Shown: positions 27,492 to 36,549 of the stretch, piece after piece
Layout: the number at the start of each line of letters is the position of its first letter
How positions within the stretch are numbered: position 1 is the stretch's first letter
Source: Leptospira kanakyensis
GTDB taxonomy: Bacteria; Spirochaetota; Leptospiria; Leptospirales; Leptospiraceae
Direction: 5' to 3'
DNA: 64,000 bases
NCBI RefSeq assembly: GCF_004769235.1
Contig: NZ_RQFG01000019.1
Span: 310,001-374,000 of the forward strand
Program-made: the position numbers and the translations under genes
The notes under the pieces: generated by a model
What the model was told of the DNA's origin: nothing
The model's input: the letters and a program-made list of their open reading frames with translations, nothing else
Databases searched by the model: none

Positions 27492-28262
27492 TCAAGTGAA
27501 TTGGAGTTTCAATATGACTGGTGCATGGTCGGAGAGGACTGGTTCTTTAGCGATTGCCACAGATTCGAGTTTGTACTTAGGAGATTTTGTAATGAAAAAG
27601 TAATCAATCCTCCAACCCTTATTATTTTTCCGGGCTTGGAACCGGTAGGTCCACCATGAATAGTCATCTTTCGTTTCTGGCTGTAACACCCGGTAACAAT
27701 CTAAAAATCCAGAATCTAAAAACTTAGAAACCCAGGCCCTTTCTTCTGGAAGGAATCCTGAACTTTTTTGGTTCCCTTTGGGGTTGTGGATATCGAGATC
27801 GGTATGGGCAATGTTGACATCACCGCAGACAATCAGTGGTTTTTTCTTTTTTGTATAGGGTACTGCTAGGTCAAAGAAGGAATCTAAAAACTTGTACTTT
27901 ACTTTTTGTCTTTCTTCTCCGCTCGTTCCCGATGGAAAATAGAGATTCCAGAGAAAAAAATCGGGATATTCCAGAAGAATGGATCGTCCTTCGCTTGTAT
28001 AAATTCCGTCTCCAAAACCTACCGCGACCGATTTTGGTTTTAATTTGGTAAGCACCGCAGTTCCGCTGTACCCCGGTTTTTCTGCCAGGCAAGAATGCAC
28101 CGAATATCCTAAATTTCGAAACTCTTCTCGGTCAATTTCTGTCGCAGGGGCCTTCGTTTCTTGGAAACAAATAATGTCAGGATTTTCGTGACGTATAAAT
28201 TCGAGTAAACCTTTGCTCAAACTAGAGCGAATTCCGTTGCAATTTAACGTAATGATTTTCAT
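27492..28262 (-). CDS. xth: Exodeoxyribonuclease III (AP endonuclease)
   Basis: This 256-residue Mg-dependent enzyme cuts at abasic sites and acts as a 3' exonuclease in base-excision repair. Catalytic landmarks are all visible: ITLNCNGIRSS with the metal-binding Asn, IICFQETKA with the Glu, VCGDVNIAHTDLDIHNPKGN with the Asp-Asn pair, the YSWWTYRFQARKNNKGWRIDY segment that lines the active site, and the C-terminal LSDHAPVIL with the Asp-His pair. Length is typical of ExoIII/Xth. It is divergent from the cyclase gene at 28313. Confidence 0.95.
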   Translation of the reverse strand: MKIITLNCNGIRSSLSKGLLEFIRHENPDIICFQETKAPATEIDREEFRNLGYSVHSCLAEKPGYSGTAVLTKLKPKSVAVGFGDGIYTSEGRSILLEYPDFFLWNLYFPSGTSGEERQKVKYKFLDSFFDLAVPYTKKKKPLIVCGDVNIAHTDLDIHNPKGNQKSSGFLPEERAWVSKFLDSGFLDCYRVLQPETKDDYSWWTYRFQARKNNKGWRIDYFFITKSPKYKLESVAIAKEPVLSDHAPVILKLQFT

Positions 28263-28312
28263 CTAGAATTGAGATCGATTGTATGGCGTAATAAGTCGAT
28301 ACTAAAACTGGT

Positions 28313-31057
28313 ATGATAGAAATTTCCGCAGAAATACCGTTCCTACGAACGTCCAAACTGGCATTTCTACTCTGGGATGAATCTCCTGGCAGTTTAGAAA
28401 CTTGGGATTGGAACGAGGGGCTATCTATATTCTTTCAAACTCGGCGTGCCGGGGAATTGGAGTTCCGATTTGGTCCCCCTCTCTGGGGAATTCCCACAGA
28501 TACAAACCGTATCGAGTTTCCTTTTGTCTCCATTCATAATATTTCGACAAATAAGTATTTAGCTTCCGAATTATCAAAGTTAGGGGAAGATAAAACTATT
28601 TATGTTTTGATCCCAAGAGGCCTTGAGTTAGAAGCTCGGTCTGTTTTTGCCCGTTTGGAATACCTTTGGGACGACAAAGTTTCTTTTGATCGCATCACTC
28701 ATAAATTTGGTCTTACTGGAAAAACCAGTTCAGTTGCAGAAACCGTTCATTCAAATCAGAATGGCAGTAAAAAAAATTCGGTAAGTTTTCCTCCTTTAGA
28801 AATTGTAGGAAGGTTTAGTCGAAAAAAGGAAAATGTTTTAGTTACTGCCGGCGGTATTGATTCTGAGTTAACCGAAGGAAAAGAAAATTTAGAATACGAA
28901 GCCAAAGAAGAAATTTCCCCTGAGAATGATTCACCTAACCATCCTTATGATTTGATAGAATCATCTTTTTCGGAGGCGGAAACCAATGGGAAAGAAACAC
29001 CTAAGGTAGACAAAGTTTCCGAACCAAAACCAGCCGAAGTGGTGGTTTCACAGGAAGATGCAACTTTAGATGGATCCTCCAATACAAAGTTTTCCCTCCA
29101 ACTAAAAATGATGGGAGTCATCAGTTTTCTTTTTGCTTTATCCGTTGGAGTGATTATCTTTTTTGCATCGTTTTATTTTAAAAGATCCATTGAACTTCAG
29201 TTACGTGCAAATAATATACGAATTGCAGAAATTATTGGTTCGAAGGTTAAATCCGATATCTTAGGGGTTGTGGAAAAGGGACGACAAATTGCGATCACTC
29301 TCACGACCCAAGGCCTTCCAGAAGCAGAACGCAGACTTCTCATCAAAACATTTTTTCAGAACGACCAAGAGTTTATCTATCTAGGGATTTTTGAACGAAA
29401 AGAAAACACCCTCATCATGAAACGTGAAGTTTTTAATGAGGAGGAACTTAAAAAAAGTTCTGTTACCGAAGAAGATTTTCACAATGTTGTGAACCGTAAT
29501 CGAGATGCACTTGCCGAAGCCTTTAATGGCCAAGCAGTACTTCTAAACTCAAGTCCTGGATTCCAAGAACCATCGTTTGCCATTGCCATTCCCACTGCTG
29601 AGAATGGAGAATTAGACAATGCACTAGTGATGATTGTTAAGTTAAACAAAATCATTGGTGCTTTTTCAAAAAAAGGAATCGAAACAACTTTTATGGTAAA
29701 CGGGTATGGGACGGCCCTTGCTCATCCAAAAGAAGACCTAATCCTAGCTGCTACCGATCTTGCCTCTATGCCCATCGTAAAATCGATGTTAACAAATGCT
29801 TCCAACACAGGGCAAATGAGTTATTTGGATGAAGAACTTGGTGGTTCTTATCTAGGATCCTTCCAAAAGATTGGATTTGCGGATGCGGGAGTCATTACCA
29901 TTGTTTCGGAAGAAAAGGCTTTTGCAGATGTTTATAAAAGCCAAAAAACAAATCTCTACATTGCCGGGATTGGCCTCTGTGCGGCTCTCATCTTTGTATT
30001 TTTCTTTTCGAAAACAATTACCAAACCTGTATTACAACTGCTATCAGCCACTTTAGAAATCGCGAAAGGTAATTTTAAAATTGGAATCAAACCTACCACT
30101 CAAGATGAGGTTGGGCTTCTCACCAAATACTTCATTGATATGGGGCAAGGTTTGGAAGAAAGAGAAAAGGTCAAAAATATCCTCGGAAGTATGATTGATC
30201 CTGTGGTGGTACAAGAGGCCATGGTGGATTTGGCTGCTTTGAAACGAGGGTCAGAGACTCATATCACAGCCTTCTTTTCTGATGTGGCTAGTTTTTCTAC
30301 CATTTCCGAACAGTTAAAATCTGCGGATTTAGCAGCTCTTTTGAATGAGTATCTTTCTGCGATGACCATCCTTCTTAAAAAACATGAAGGTGTTTTGGAT
30401 AAATACATTGGAGATGCGATTGTCGGAATTTTTAATGCCCCAGTTCCTGTTTTGGATCATGAGTTAAAAGCAGCAAGGGCCAGTGTAGATATGGTGATGA
30501 AACTTGCTGAGTTACGAGAGTATTGGACAGCCAATAATCTTTATTCGAAAGAAGCGCAAGTGATGGATGCTCGGATTGGTTTGAATTCAGGACCAGCTAA
30601 GGTTGGTTTTATGGGTACTGATGCCCTCGCGTCTTATACGATGATGGGTGACACAGTGAATCTTGCTGCCCGATTGGAGGCTGCAGGTAAGGATTATGGG
30701 GTGAACATCCTCATCACCGATCCCATTCGTGATTCCATCCAGGGCGAAATGGTCACTCGTTATTTGGATTTAGTACGTGTGAAAGGAAAAAACGAACCAG
30801 TAAAAATTCATGAGCTGATTGGTTACCGTTCCCTCATCACTCCGGGTCAATTAGAAGCAGCTGAGATTTATGAGTCTGGATTTAATGCTTACTTAAATCG
30901 GGATTGGGGAAAGGCGATTCAACTTTTTACAAATTCAGAAAAAGCCAAAGGCCATAAAGATAAATCCAGTCGAATGCTCATTGAACGTTGTGAAGAATAT
31001 AAATTAAATCCGCCGGAGTCCAGTTGGGATGGTGTGTTCACAAGGACACATAAATAA
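28313..31057 (+). CDS. Membrane-bound class III adenylate/guanylate cyclase
   Basis: The 914-residue protein has an unassigned cytosolic region (1-180), an acidic low-complexity linker (180-260), TM1 (265-288), an extracytoplasmic sensor (289-545, Cache-like), TM2 (547-566), a HAMP domain (567-620) and a cyclase domain (645-830). Metal aspartates are Asp657 in FFSDVASF and Asp701 in YIGDA; Lys697 and the GDTVNLAARL segment (Thr781, Asn783, Arg787) are where purine and transition-state residues lie, favouring cAMP as product by family rules. A helical tail with AEIYESGFNAYLNRDWGKAI looks like one TPR. FecR- and Fn3-like genes follow 5 bases later and in overlap, so the three probably form one envelope-sensing unit. 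Confidence 0.9.
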   Translation: MIEISAEIPFLRTSKLAFLLWDESPGSLETWDWNEGLSIFFQTRRAGELEFRFGPPLWGIPTDTNRIEFPFVSIHNISTNKYLASELSKLGEDKTIYVLIPRGLELEARSVFARLEYLWDDKVSFDRITHKFGLTGKTSSVAETVHSNQNGSKKNSVSFPPLEIVGRFSRKKENVLVTAGGIDSELTEGKENLEYEAKEEISPENDSPNHPYDLIESSFSEAETNGKETPKVDKVSEPKPAEVVVSQEDATLDGSSNTKFSLQLKMMGVISFLFALSVGVIIFFASFYFKRSIELQLRANNIRIAEIIGSKVKSDILGVVEKGRQIAITLTTQGLPEAERRLLIKTFFQNDQEFIYLGIFERKENTLIMKREVFNEEELKKSSVTEEDFHNVVNRNRDALAEAFNGQAVLLNSSPGFQEPSFAIAIPTAENGELDNALVMIVKLNKIIGAFSKKGIETTFMVNGYGTALAHPKEDLILAATDLASMPIVKSMLTNASNTGQMSYLDEELGGSYLGSFQKIGFADAGVITIVSEEKAFADVYKSQKTNLYIAGIGLCAALIFVFFFSKTITKPVLQLLSATLEIAKGNFKIGIKPTTQDEVGLLTKYFIDMGQGLEEREKVKNILGSMIDPVVVQEAMVDLAALKRGSETHITAFFSDVASFSTISEQLKSADLAALLNEYLSAMTILLKKHEGVLDKYIGDAIVGIFNAPVPVLDHELKAARASVDMVMKLAELREYWTANNLYSKEAQVMDARIGLNSGPAKVGFMGTDALASYTMMGDTVNLAARLEAAGKDYGVNILITDPIRDSIQGEMVTRYLDLVRVKGKNEPVKIHELIGYRSLITPGQLEAAEIYESGFNAYLNRDWGKAIQLFTNSEKAKGHKDKSSRMLIERCEEYKLNPPESSWDGVFTRTHK

Positions 31058-31062
31058 ATTCT

Positions 31063-33186
31063 ATGAGATGGTTAAACGATACAAGGTTTGTGGTTTCCTC
31101 ACTTCTTTTGCTCATCCTTGTATTTTCATACCTTCTTTATCGAAACTTAAACAATCGATTCAATGATTCCACAAGTCCTACCATTGGGGTCATTACTTTC
31201 AAAAATAAAACAGTACTCCGGAAATACAATGATGCTGTGGTTTGGGATTTGATTGAATCCAAAACTGAGGTTAAAAACAGAGATACAATTCGTACCGAAG
31301 GCCTATCGGATGCCGTACTTACTTTAAATGATGGAACAAAAATCAATATTTCAGAAAATTCCATGATCCTCTTGGATATCTCTGATAAAAATATTAATAT
31401 TAATTTTGCTTATGGATCTTTTGAAGCGGCTCGTGAAGGAACGGTTTCTGGGGATATGAAAATGAACATCACCGCCGGAGACAAAACTGTCGAAGTGGCA
31501 AAGGGTGATGTCAAACTTGATAAAACCAAATCAGAACTAAATATCAAAGTGGATCAGGGAGAAGCAAAACTCACATCCAATGGAAAAGAAGAAACCATCG
31601 CCAAAGACCAAATTGCCAATGTCACTGATTCCGGAGTGAAAGTTGGAAAACCAGTGTTTCGACTGGTTTTACCTGAAGATAGAAAGAATGTACTGTCAGA
31701 ATCTGGATCGGAAAAAATTCAATTTTCTATTTCTGGTTGGAAACCTGATTCGGCAAAACAATCAAACCCCACTATTGAAATTTCACTTTTTCCTGATTTT
31801 TCAAAATCACTAATTAAAGAGAAATTAACAACTGCTAATATTTATAAAAAATTGAATTCAGGTTCTTATTATTGGCGTCTTTCTTATGAGGATCCAAGTA
31901 ACAAATCCAAACTGACCACAGAAGTGTTTCAATTTAGGATTTTGAGTGATCCTGGGCTTCGCTTTTTTAGTCCAAAACCAAATGAAGTTTTTTCATTCAC
32001 AAGAGAAACTCCTGTAGTTCGATTTGTTTGGAATCCTTTAGATCTTTATTCTTCTTATACTGTACAAATTGCAAAGGATAACGATTTTACAGAAGGTTTA
32101 GTTTCAAAACAAACTCAAAACCAATCGTTAGCTTTTGATTCTTTAAAAGAGGGAAATTATTTTGCAAGGATCCAAGCAAAATCAAATCTCCCGGGAATCG
32201 CCGAAAAATCTTCACCAATCTTAAGTTTTCAAGTATTGAAAAAAATAGATACCTCTCCACCGGAATTATTGGAACCGGCAAAAGGCAAAACATTTGCAGA
32301 AGAACAAACCAAATCACAACTTTTCTTTTCTTGGAAAGACGACAAAGACTTTAGTGGATATGAATGGGAACTAAGTTCTGACTCGAATTTCCAATCCAAA
32401 TTAAAATCAGAAAGTACGAAAAATAATTTTTTAAAACTCACTGGTGGACTGGGGCTCGGGACATACTTTTGGAGGGTCAAAGGAATGATCGGTAACGGAA
32501 ATTCCCTCGATTCAAAATCGGGTTCCTTTACCGTGATTGCCAAAGAAGAAATGGAATTAATTGCACCAGCAAACGGTGCTGAGGTGGAAGTTGATGACAG
32601 ATCCACAGCCATCCTAAAGTGGAAAAAATTAACAGGCAAAACTAGTTATGAAGTGGAGATTGCAAAAGAAGCCGATTTCCAACCAGTTTTGATAAAAGAA
32701 ACCGTATCAGGAAATTATTTTGAATTTAAATCCAAAGATTTAGGACGTTTCTTTTGGCGAGTGCGACCTACCGGTTCGGATTCAGATACAAGTGCGACTC
32801 GCAATTTCCAATTGATATCCAATATGGAGCCCCCAAGTCTAACCACTCCCACAAGAAATGAAACTATCGATTTGTTTACTAGAAACTCTATCCTTTTCAC
32901 CTGGAAAACAGTGGATAAGGTTTCCGGATACCGGATTCGTTTGATTGATATTTCTGGAATTAGAGAGAAACAGATTTTAAGTGAACGTGTAGGAACCACC
33001 AAACTACAGTTTAGTGACATTCAAAAACTCAACGTGGGTAGATTCCGTTGGGAAGTGGCGGCCTTATACAAACAATCCGATGGATCGGAAAAAGAGTCTG
33101 CTTATAACAAACAGGATTTTTTCATTTCTGTTCCGGAACTAAAAGTCCCTAAAATCCTTACTCCAGGAAAGATTTATGTGGAATAA
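31063..33186 (+). CDS. FecR-domain protein with Fn3-like repeats
   Basis: A 707-residue protein with an uncleaved N-terminal membrane anchor (about 9-26), a FecR-type beta domain (38-190) marked by VITFKNKTVLRKYNDAVVW and TLNDGTKINISENSMI, then about five repeats of 90-100 residues. Each repeat contains a pattern such as LFSWKDDKDFSGYEWELSSD or AILKWKKLTGKTSYEVEIAK, followed by a GxYFWRV-like strand, typical of Fn3-like modules. The protein should sit in the periplasm facing the wall or outer membrane. It begins five bases after the cyclase gene and overlaps the next gene by 11 bases. FecR domains usually transmit signals or bind glycan; the ligand here is unknown. Confidence 0.85.
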   Translation: MRWLNDTRFVVSSLLLLILVFSYLLYRNLNNRFNDSTSPTIGVITFKNKTVLRKYNDAVVWDLIESKTEVKNRDTIRTEGLSDAVLTLNDGTKINISENSMILLDISDKNININFAYGSFEAAREGTVSGDMKMNITAGDKTVEVAKGDVKLDKTKSELNIKVDQGEAKLTSNGKEETIAKDQIANVTDSGVKVGKPVFRLVLPEDRKNVLSESGSEKIQFSISGWKPDSAKQSNPTIEISLFPDFSKSLIKEKLTTANIYKKLNSGSYYWRLSYEDPSNKSKLTTEVFQFRILSDPGLRFFSPKPNEVFSFTRETPVVRFVWNPLDLYSSYTVQIAKDNDFTEGLVSKQTQNQSLAFDSLKEGNYFARIQAKSNLPGIAEKSSPILSFQVLKKIDTSPPELLEPAKGKTFAEEQTKSQLFFSWKDDKDFSGYEWELSSDSNFQSKLKSESTKNNFLKLTGGLGLGTYFWRVKGMIGNGNSLDSKSGSFTVIAKEEMELIAPANGAEVEVDDRSTAILKWKKLTGKTSYEVEIAKEADFQPVLIKETVSGNYFEFKSKDLGRFFWRVRPTGSDSDTSATRNFQLISNMEPPSLTTPTRNETIDLFTRNSILFTWKTVDKVSGYRIRLIDISGIREKQILSERVGTTKLQFSDIQKLNVGRFRWEVAALYKQSDGSEKESAYNKQDFFISVPELKVPKILTPGKIYVE

Positions 33187-34357
33187 ATACCTTTCCTATC
33201 TATTGATTTTTTTCTTTTTAGGTTCTTCTGTATTTTCAGAAAATACGGGGGAAGAAGTGGTACAACACCAACTACGGTGGATGGATGTAGATGGGGCCAC
33301 TGCTTATGTTTTAGAAATTAAAAATTCCAGCGGGTATCTAGTTCTTTCGGAAAAAGTAAATGGAACTAGCTATGATTTGGTCAATTATACATCCGGAATT
33401 TATGAACATCGAGTGGCAGTTGTAAACAAACTCGGTAAAGTAGGAAGTTATTCTGACTGGGTCAAGTTTGAGGTTGTGGTTTCCAAAGTTCCTACACTGA
33501 CTAAGGATTCTGTATTTTCAGTATCGAAAGAAGAAAAGGAAAAAGTATTTTTACTAGAGGGAAAGGATTTTATCCATCCCATGAAAGTTTATATGGTGAC
33601 AGGTGGGAAAAGAATCCTTGCTAAAAAAGTTACGATTGAATCAGACTCTGTTGCCAAAGCCACCTTTGCCGTGGATGCCGATACGGATACAGGGATTTAT
33701 GATTTAGTTTTAGAGAATCCAAGGAATAAAGTTCTTACCGCAAAACAACGAGTTGTTTTGTCTGATTCAAAAGAAAAGGCTGCGATTTTTGCCGCAAGAC
33801 AAGAACGAATTGTTCGAAAGGAAATTCCCGAAGATTATTATGAAACTCCGTACTTTTCAACTCTTTGGCGTTCGACGGTAATGCCTGGTTGGGGCCAAAA
33901 ATACATCGATGGAAAAAATTGGAAAGTTTATGTTTATCCTCTTGTTGCCGTGTCTGCAATTGCCGTTTATGCGAGCTCTTATAACAAATTTATCGCTGCT
34001 CGATCCGATTACCAATCGGCTGTCCTTCTTGGTGCCGTCCTTGCAGAAAGACAAGATGCGCAAGCTCTATGGTTAATCAATCGAACCAATGCAGAATCTA
34101 AGTTCAATGCCGCTAAAACGGAGTTAGGTGTGATCCAGGCGGGAGCCGGGGTTTTAGGAGTGTTTTTAATCTATAATATTGTAGACTCTTATTTTTCGGC
34201 CAAACGAAACGTAGCCAATATGGAACCAGGATTTCCTTTGGGTGAGTCAACAAAACGAATCCAAGCAAATGTTACTTCTGAAGCAGGTTGGAACCAATCA
34301 AAATTTGCCTATGAATACGGGTCAAGATACCAAATCGAATTCTCTTCACGTTTCTGA
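33176..34357 (+). CDS. Secreted Fn3-like protein with membrane segments
   Basis: This 393-residue protein starts with a signal peptide (1-21, ending FSENTG) and an Fn3-like module (28-105) of the same style as the previous protein: HQLRWMDVDGATAYVLEIK. A second beta module (110-200) has an IPT-like character (KVFLLEGKDFIHPMKVYM). The rest carries STVMPGWGQKYIDGKNWKVY, a motif of small DUF5683-like membrane proteins, then two hydrophobic helices around 250-268 and 320-340. AGGAAAG precedes the ATG, which lies inside the end of the FecR gene. Co-translation suggests that it works with the FecR protein and the cyclase. Confidence 0.78.
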   Translation: MWNKYLSYLLIFFFLGSSVFSENTGEEVVQHQLRWMDVDGATAYVLEIKNSSGYLVLSEKVNGTSYDLVNYTSGIYEHRVAVVNKLGKVGSYSDWVKFEVVVSKVPTLTKDSVFSVSKEEKEKVFLLEGKDFIHPMKVYMVTGGKRILAKKVTIESDSVAKATFAVDADTDTGIYDLVLENPRNKVLTAKQRVVLSDSKEKAAIFAARQERIVRKEIPEDYYETPYFSTLWRSTVMPGWGQKYIDGKNWKVYVYPLVAVSAIAVYASSYNKFIAARSDYQSAVLLGAVLAERQDAQALWLINRTNAESKFNAAKTELGVIQAGAGVLGVFLIYNIVDSYFSAKRNVANMEPGFPLGESTKRIQANVTSEAGWNQSKFAYEYGSRYQIEFSSRF

Positions 34358-34362
34358 CAAAA

Positions 34363-34400
34363 AGCTTGTTTAGGGAAGGACTTCCTTCCAAGCTGATTTT
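34363..34400 (+). terminator. Two-part hairpin before hisD
   Basis: AGCTT (34363-34367) pairs with AAGCT (34390-34394) and GGAAGG (34374-34379) with CCTTCC (34384-34389), leaving an internal bulge; GATTTT then runs directly into the hisD ATG. It may terminate the cyclase-FecR operon, but its position at the hisD start could also affect translation. Confidence 0.5.
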
Positions 34401-35693
34401 ATGCCGATTCCCATCCTTCGATGTGACAAAAACACAAACCAAACCTTTGAACGTTTCCTCGCAGGCGCCAAAGAGGATTTAAGTTCTGCTACAGAAAAAA
34501 TCCTTCCGATTTTAGAGGCTGTCAGAACGAGAGGGGATCAGGCACTCCTTGAATTGACTGAGAAGTTTGACGGCATCAAACTAAGTTCTGTAACCCTCGA
34601 TCCGCATTCCATCCAAACCAATCTTGATCCAAAAATTAAAGAAGCCTTCCTTCGGGCCAAGGCCAATATTGAAACCTTTCATGAAGCACAAAAAAGAGAA
34701 TCTTGGTCCAAAACCATTGATGGCAATCGGTTAGGTGTTAAATACACTGCAATCCCTTCGCTTTCTGTTTATGCGCCAGGGGGAAAGGCATTATATCCAT
34801 CCAGTGTTTTAATGGGAGTGATTCCTGCAAAGATTGCCGGTGTAAAAAATATCCAACTCATCACACCTCCACAAAAAGATGGGCTTCCTGAAATTCTCAT
34901 CTGGCTTTGCCAAATTCTGGGAGTGAATCGCATTGTGACCGTCGGTGGAGCCCAAGGGATTGCTGCGGCTGCTTATGGAACAGAATCCATTCCCAAATCA
35001 GAATTCATTGTAGGGCCAGGAAACGCTTATGTAGCAGCCGCCAAATCCTATTTAGCTGGTAGTGGACTCATAGGCATTGACAGCCCTGCAGGTCCAAGTG
35101 AGGTCTGTATCATTGCAGATTCGAGTGCCAATCCGAAGTGGATTGCATGTGATATGTTATCACAAGCAGAACATGGCGAGGATTCCTCAGCCATTTTACT
35201 CACAACAGAAGAAGAGTTTGCCAAACAAGTGAGCGAGGAATTAGAAAAAGCTTTTGTCGAGCGCCCGAAACGTTTAGAGATGAAACAAAAATCTATCTAT
35301 AAAAATTCTGCCATTTTAGTTTTTGATAATTTAGAAGATTGTATTTGGTTTTCGAATGAACTGGCTCCGGAACATTTAGAAATTCAAACAAGGAACAATG
35401 AGTCCGTCTTTTCAAAAATCGAACATGCGGGAAGTGTTTTTATTGGCCCATATTCTCCTGTGGCTATGGGTGATTATATCAGTGGAACCAACCATATCCT
35501 TCCCACTGCACGCGGAAGCCGAATTTATTCTTCGTTAGGTGTGGATACCTTTTTAAAACGAGTCACTTTTCAAGAAGTCACAAAGGAATCATTAGAAACC
35601 TTATATCCTTTTGTTAAGTTAATGTCTGAATTGGAAGGTTTGGATGAAGAACACGGAACCAGTGTTAAAGTTCGTACAGAGGATTCTATATGA
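34401..35693 (+). CDS. hisD: Histidinol dehydrogenase
   Basis: HisD is a zinc enzyme that oxidises histidinol twice with NAD+ to histidine. The 430-residue length is standard. Recognisable elements are YAPGGKALYPSSVLMGVIPA, TVGGAQGIAAAAYGTESIP, the GPGNAYVAAAK loop, DSPAGPSEV, MLSQAEHGEDSSAIL with the zinc-binding Gln/His, LAPEHLEI with the catalytic Glu-His pair, and the C-terminal GVDTFLKRVTFQEV. The ATG follows a hairpin with no Shine-Dalgarno in the usual place. It is the first gene of a run with panC and mfd; the panC ATG overlaps its stop. Confidence 0.96.
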   Translation: MPIPILRCDKNTNQTFERFLAGAKEDLSSATEKILPILEAVRTRGDQALLELTEKFDGIKLSSVTLDPHSIQTNLDPKIKEAFLRAKANIETFHEAQKRESWSKTIDGNRLGVKYTAIPSLSVYAPGGKALYPSSVLMGVIPAKIAGVKNIQLITPPQKDGLPEILIWLCQILGVNRIVTVGGAQGIAAAAYGTESIPKSEFIVGPGNAYVAAAKSYLAGSGLIGIDSPAGPSEVCIIADSSANPKWIACDMLSQAEHGEDSSAILLTTEEEFAKQVSEELEKAFVERPKRLEMKQKSIYKNSAILVFDNLEDCIWFSNELAPEHLEIQTRNNESVFSKIEHAGSVFIGPYSPVAMGDYISGTNHILPTARGSRIYSSLGVDTFLKRVTFQEVTKESLETLYPFVKLMSELEGLDEEHGTSVKVRTEDSI

Positions 35694-36544
35694 TCGTTGT
35701 ATCGGATATCATCGAATTAAAAAATCAAATTACCTCTTGGAAGAGAGATGGTTTGTCGATTGGATTTAGTCCCACTATGGGAAGTTTACATGCAGGTCAT
35801 ATGGATTTAGTAGAGACTTCCAAAAAACAAACAGACAAAACCGTTGTCTCTATCTTTGTCAATCCAACCCAATTTAATGATCCTAAAGACTTCGAAAATT
35901 ACCCAATCAATACGAATACCGATTTAAAGTTATGCGAAGAGAAAGGGGTAGATTTGGTTTTTTTACCGGATGTAAAAACCATGTATCCAGAAACAAAAAC
36001 TCCCATACTTTTAAGTATCCCTGAGTTACAAAAAAATCTTTGTGGTCGCACAAGGCCCGGGCATTTTGAAGGTGTATTACAAATTGTTTCTAAACTTTTC
36101 CATTTAACGGAGCCAACAAAAGCCTTCTTTGGACTCAAAGACTACCAACAGTTCCGAGTCATTTCCGCTATGGTAGAAAACTTAAATTTTCCTTTGGAAA
36201 TTGTAGGTGTTCCCACAAAGCGAGAAAGTGACGGGCTTGCGATGAGTTCGAGAAATGTAAGATTGTCTGAAAAACATAGAGAAACAGCAAGTCTCATTCC
36301 TCGTATGTTTGCGCTCGCAAAAAAAACAATCCTTGGCGGTGAAAGGGATATTCACTTACTAAAAGAAATCCTTCGTGATTTTTTACTCACAGGGGTTTCT
36401 CTTCGGATTGATTACTTGGAAGTAGTGGATCCAATCGATCTTCAATCCAAAGAAAAATTATCTGGTGAGGTTCTACTCGCCTTGGCTGTGTTCGTTGGTG
36501 AAGTGCGACTCATAGACAATCAAATCATTCCCATTCCTAATTAA
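35690..36544 (+). CDS. panC: Pantothenate synthetase
   Basis: PanC joins pantoate and beta-alanine with ATP to give pantothenate for coenzyme A. The 284-residue protein shows SPTMGSLHAGHMDLVE with the HIGH-like signature, SIFVNPTQFNDPKDFENYP, the GRTRPGHFEGVLQIVSKLF loop, FFGLKDYQQFRVI, and SDGLAMSSRNVRLS with the KMSKS-like site. Length and order are those of a single-domain PanC. It overlaps the hisD stop as ATGA, and mfd starts five bases after its own stop, so the three are very likely one transcript despite unrelated roles. Confidence 0.96.
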   Translation: MIVVSDIIELKNQITSWKRDGLSIGFSPTMGSLHAGHMDLVETSKKQTDKTVVSIFVNPTQFNDPKDFENYPINTNTDLKLCEEKGVDLVFLPDVKTMYPETKTPILLSIPELQKNLCGRTRPGHFEGVLQIVSKLFHLTEPTKAFFGLKDYQQFRVISAMVENLNFPLEIVGVPTKRESDGLAMSSRNVRLSEKHRETASLIPRMFALAKKTILGGERDIHLLKEILRDFLLTGVSLRIDYLEVVDPIDLQSKEKLSGEVLLALAVFVGEVRLIDNQIIPIPN

Positions 36545-36549
36545 TCAGT

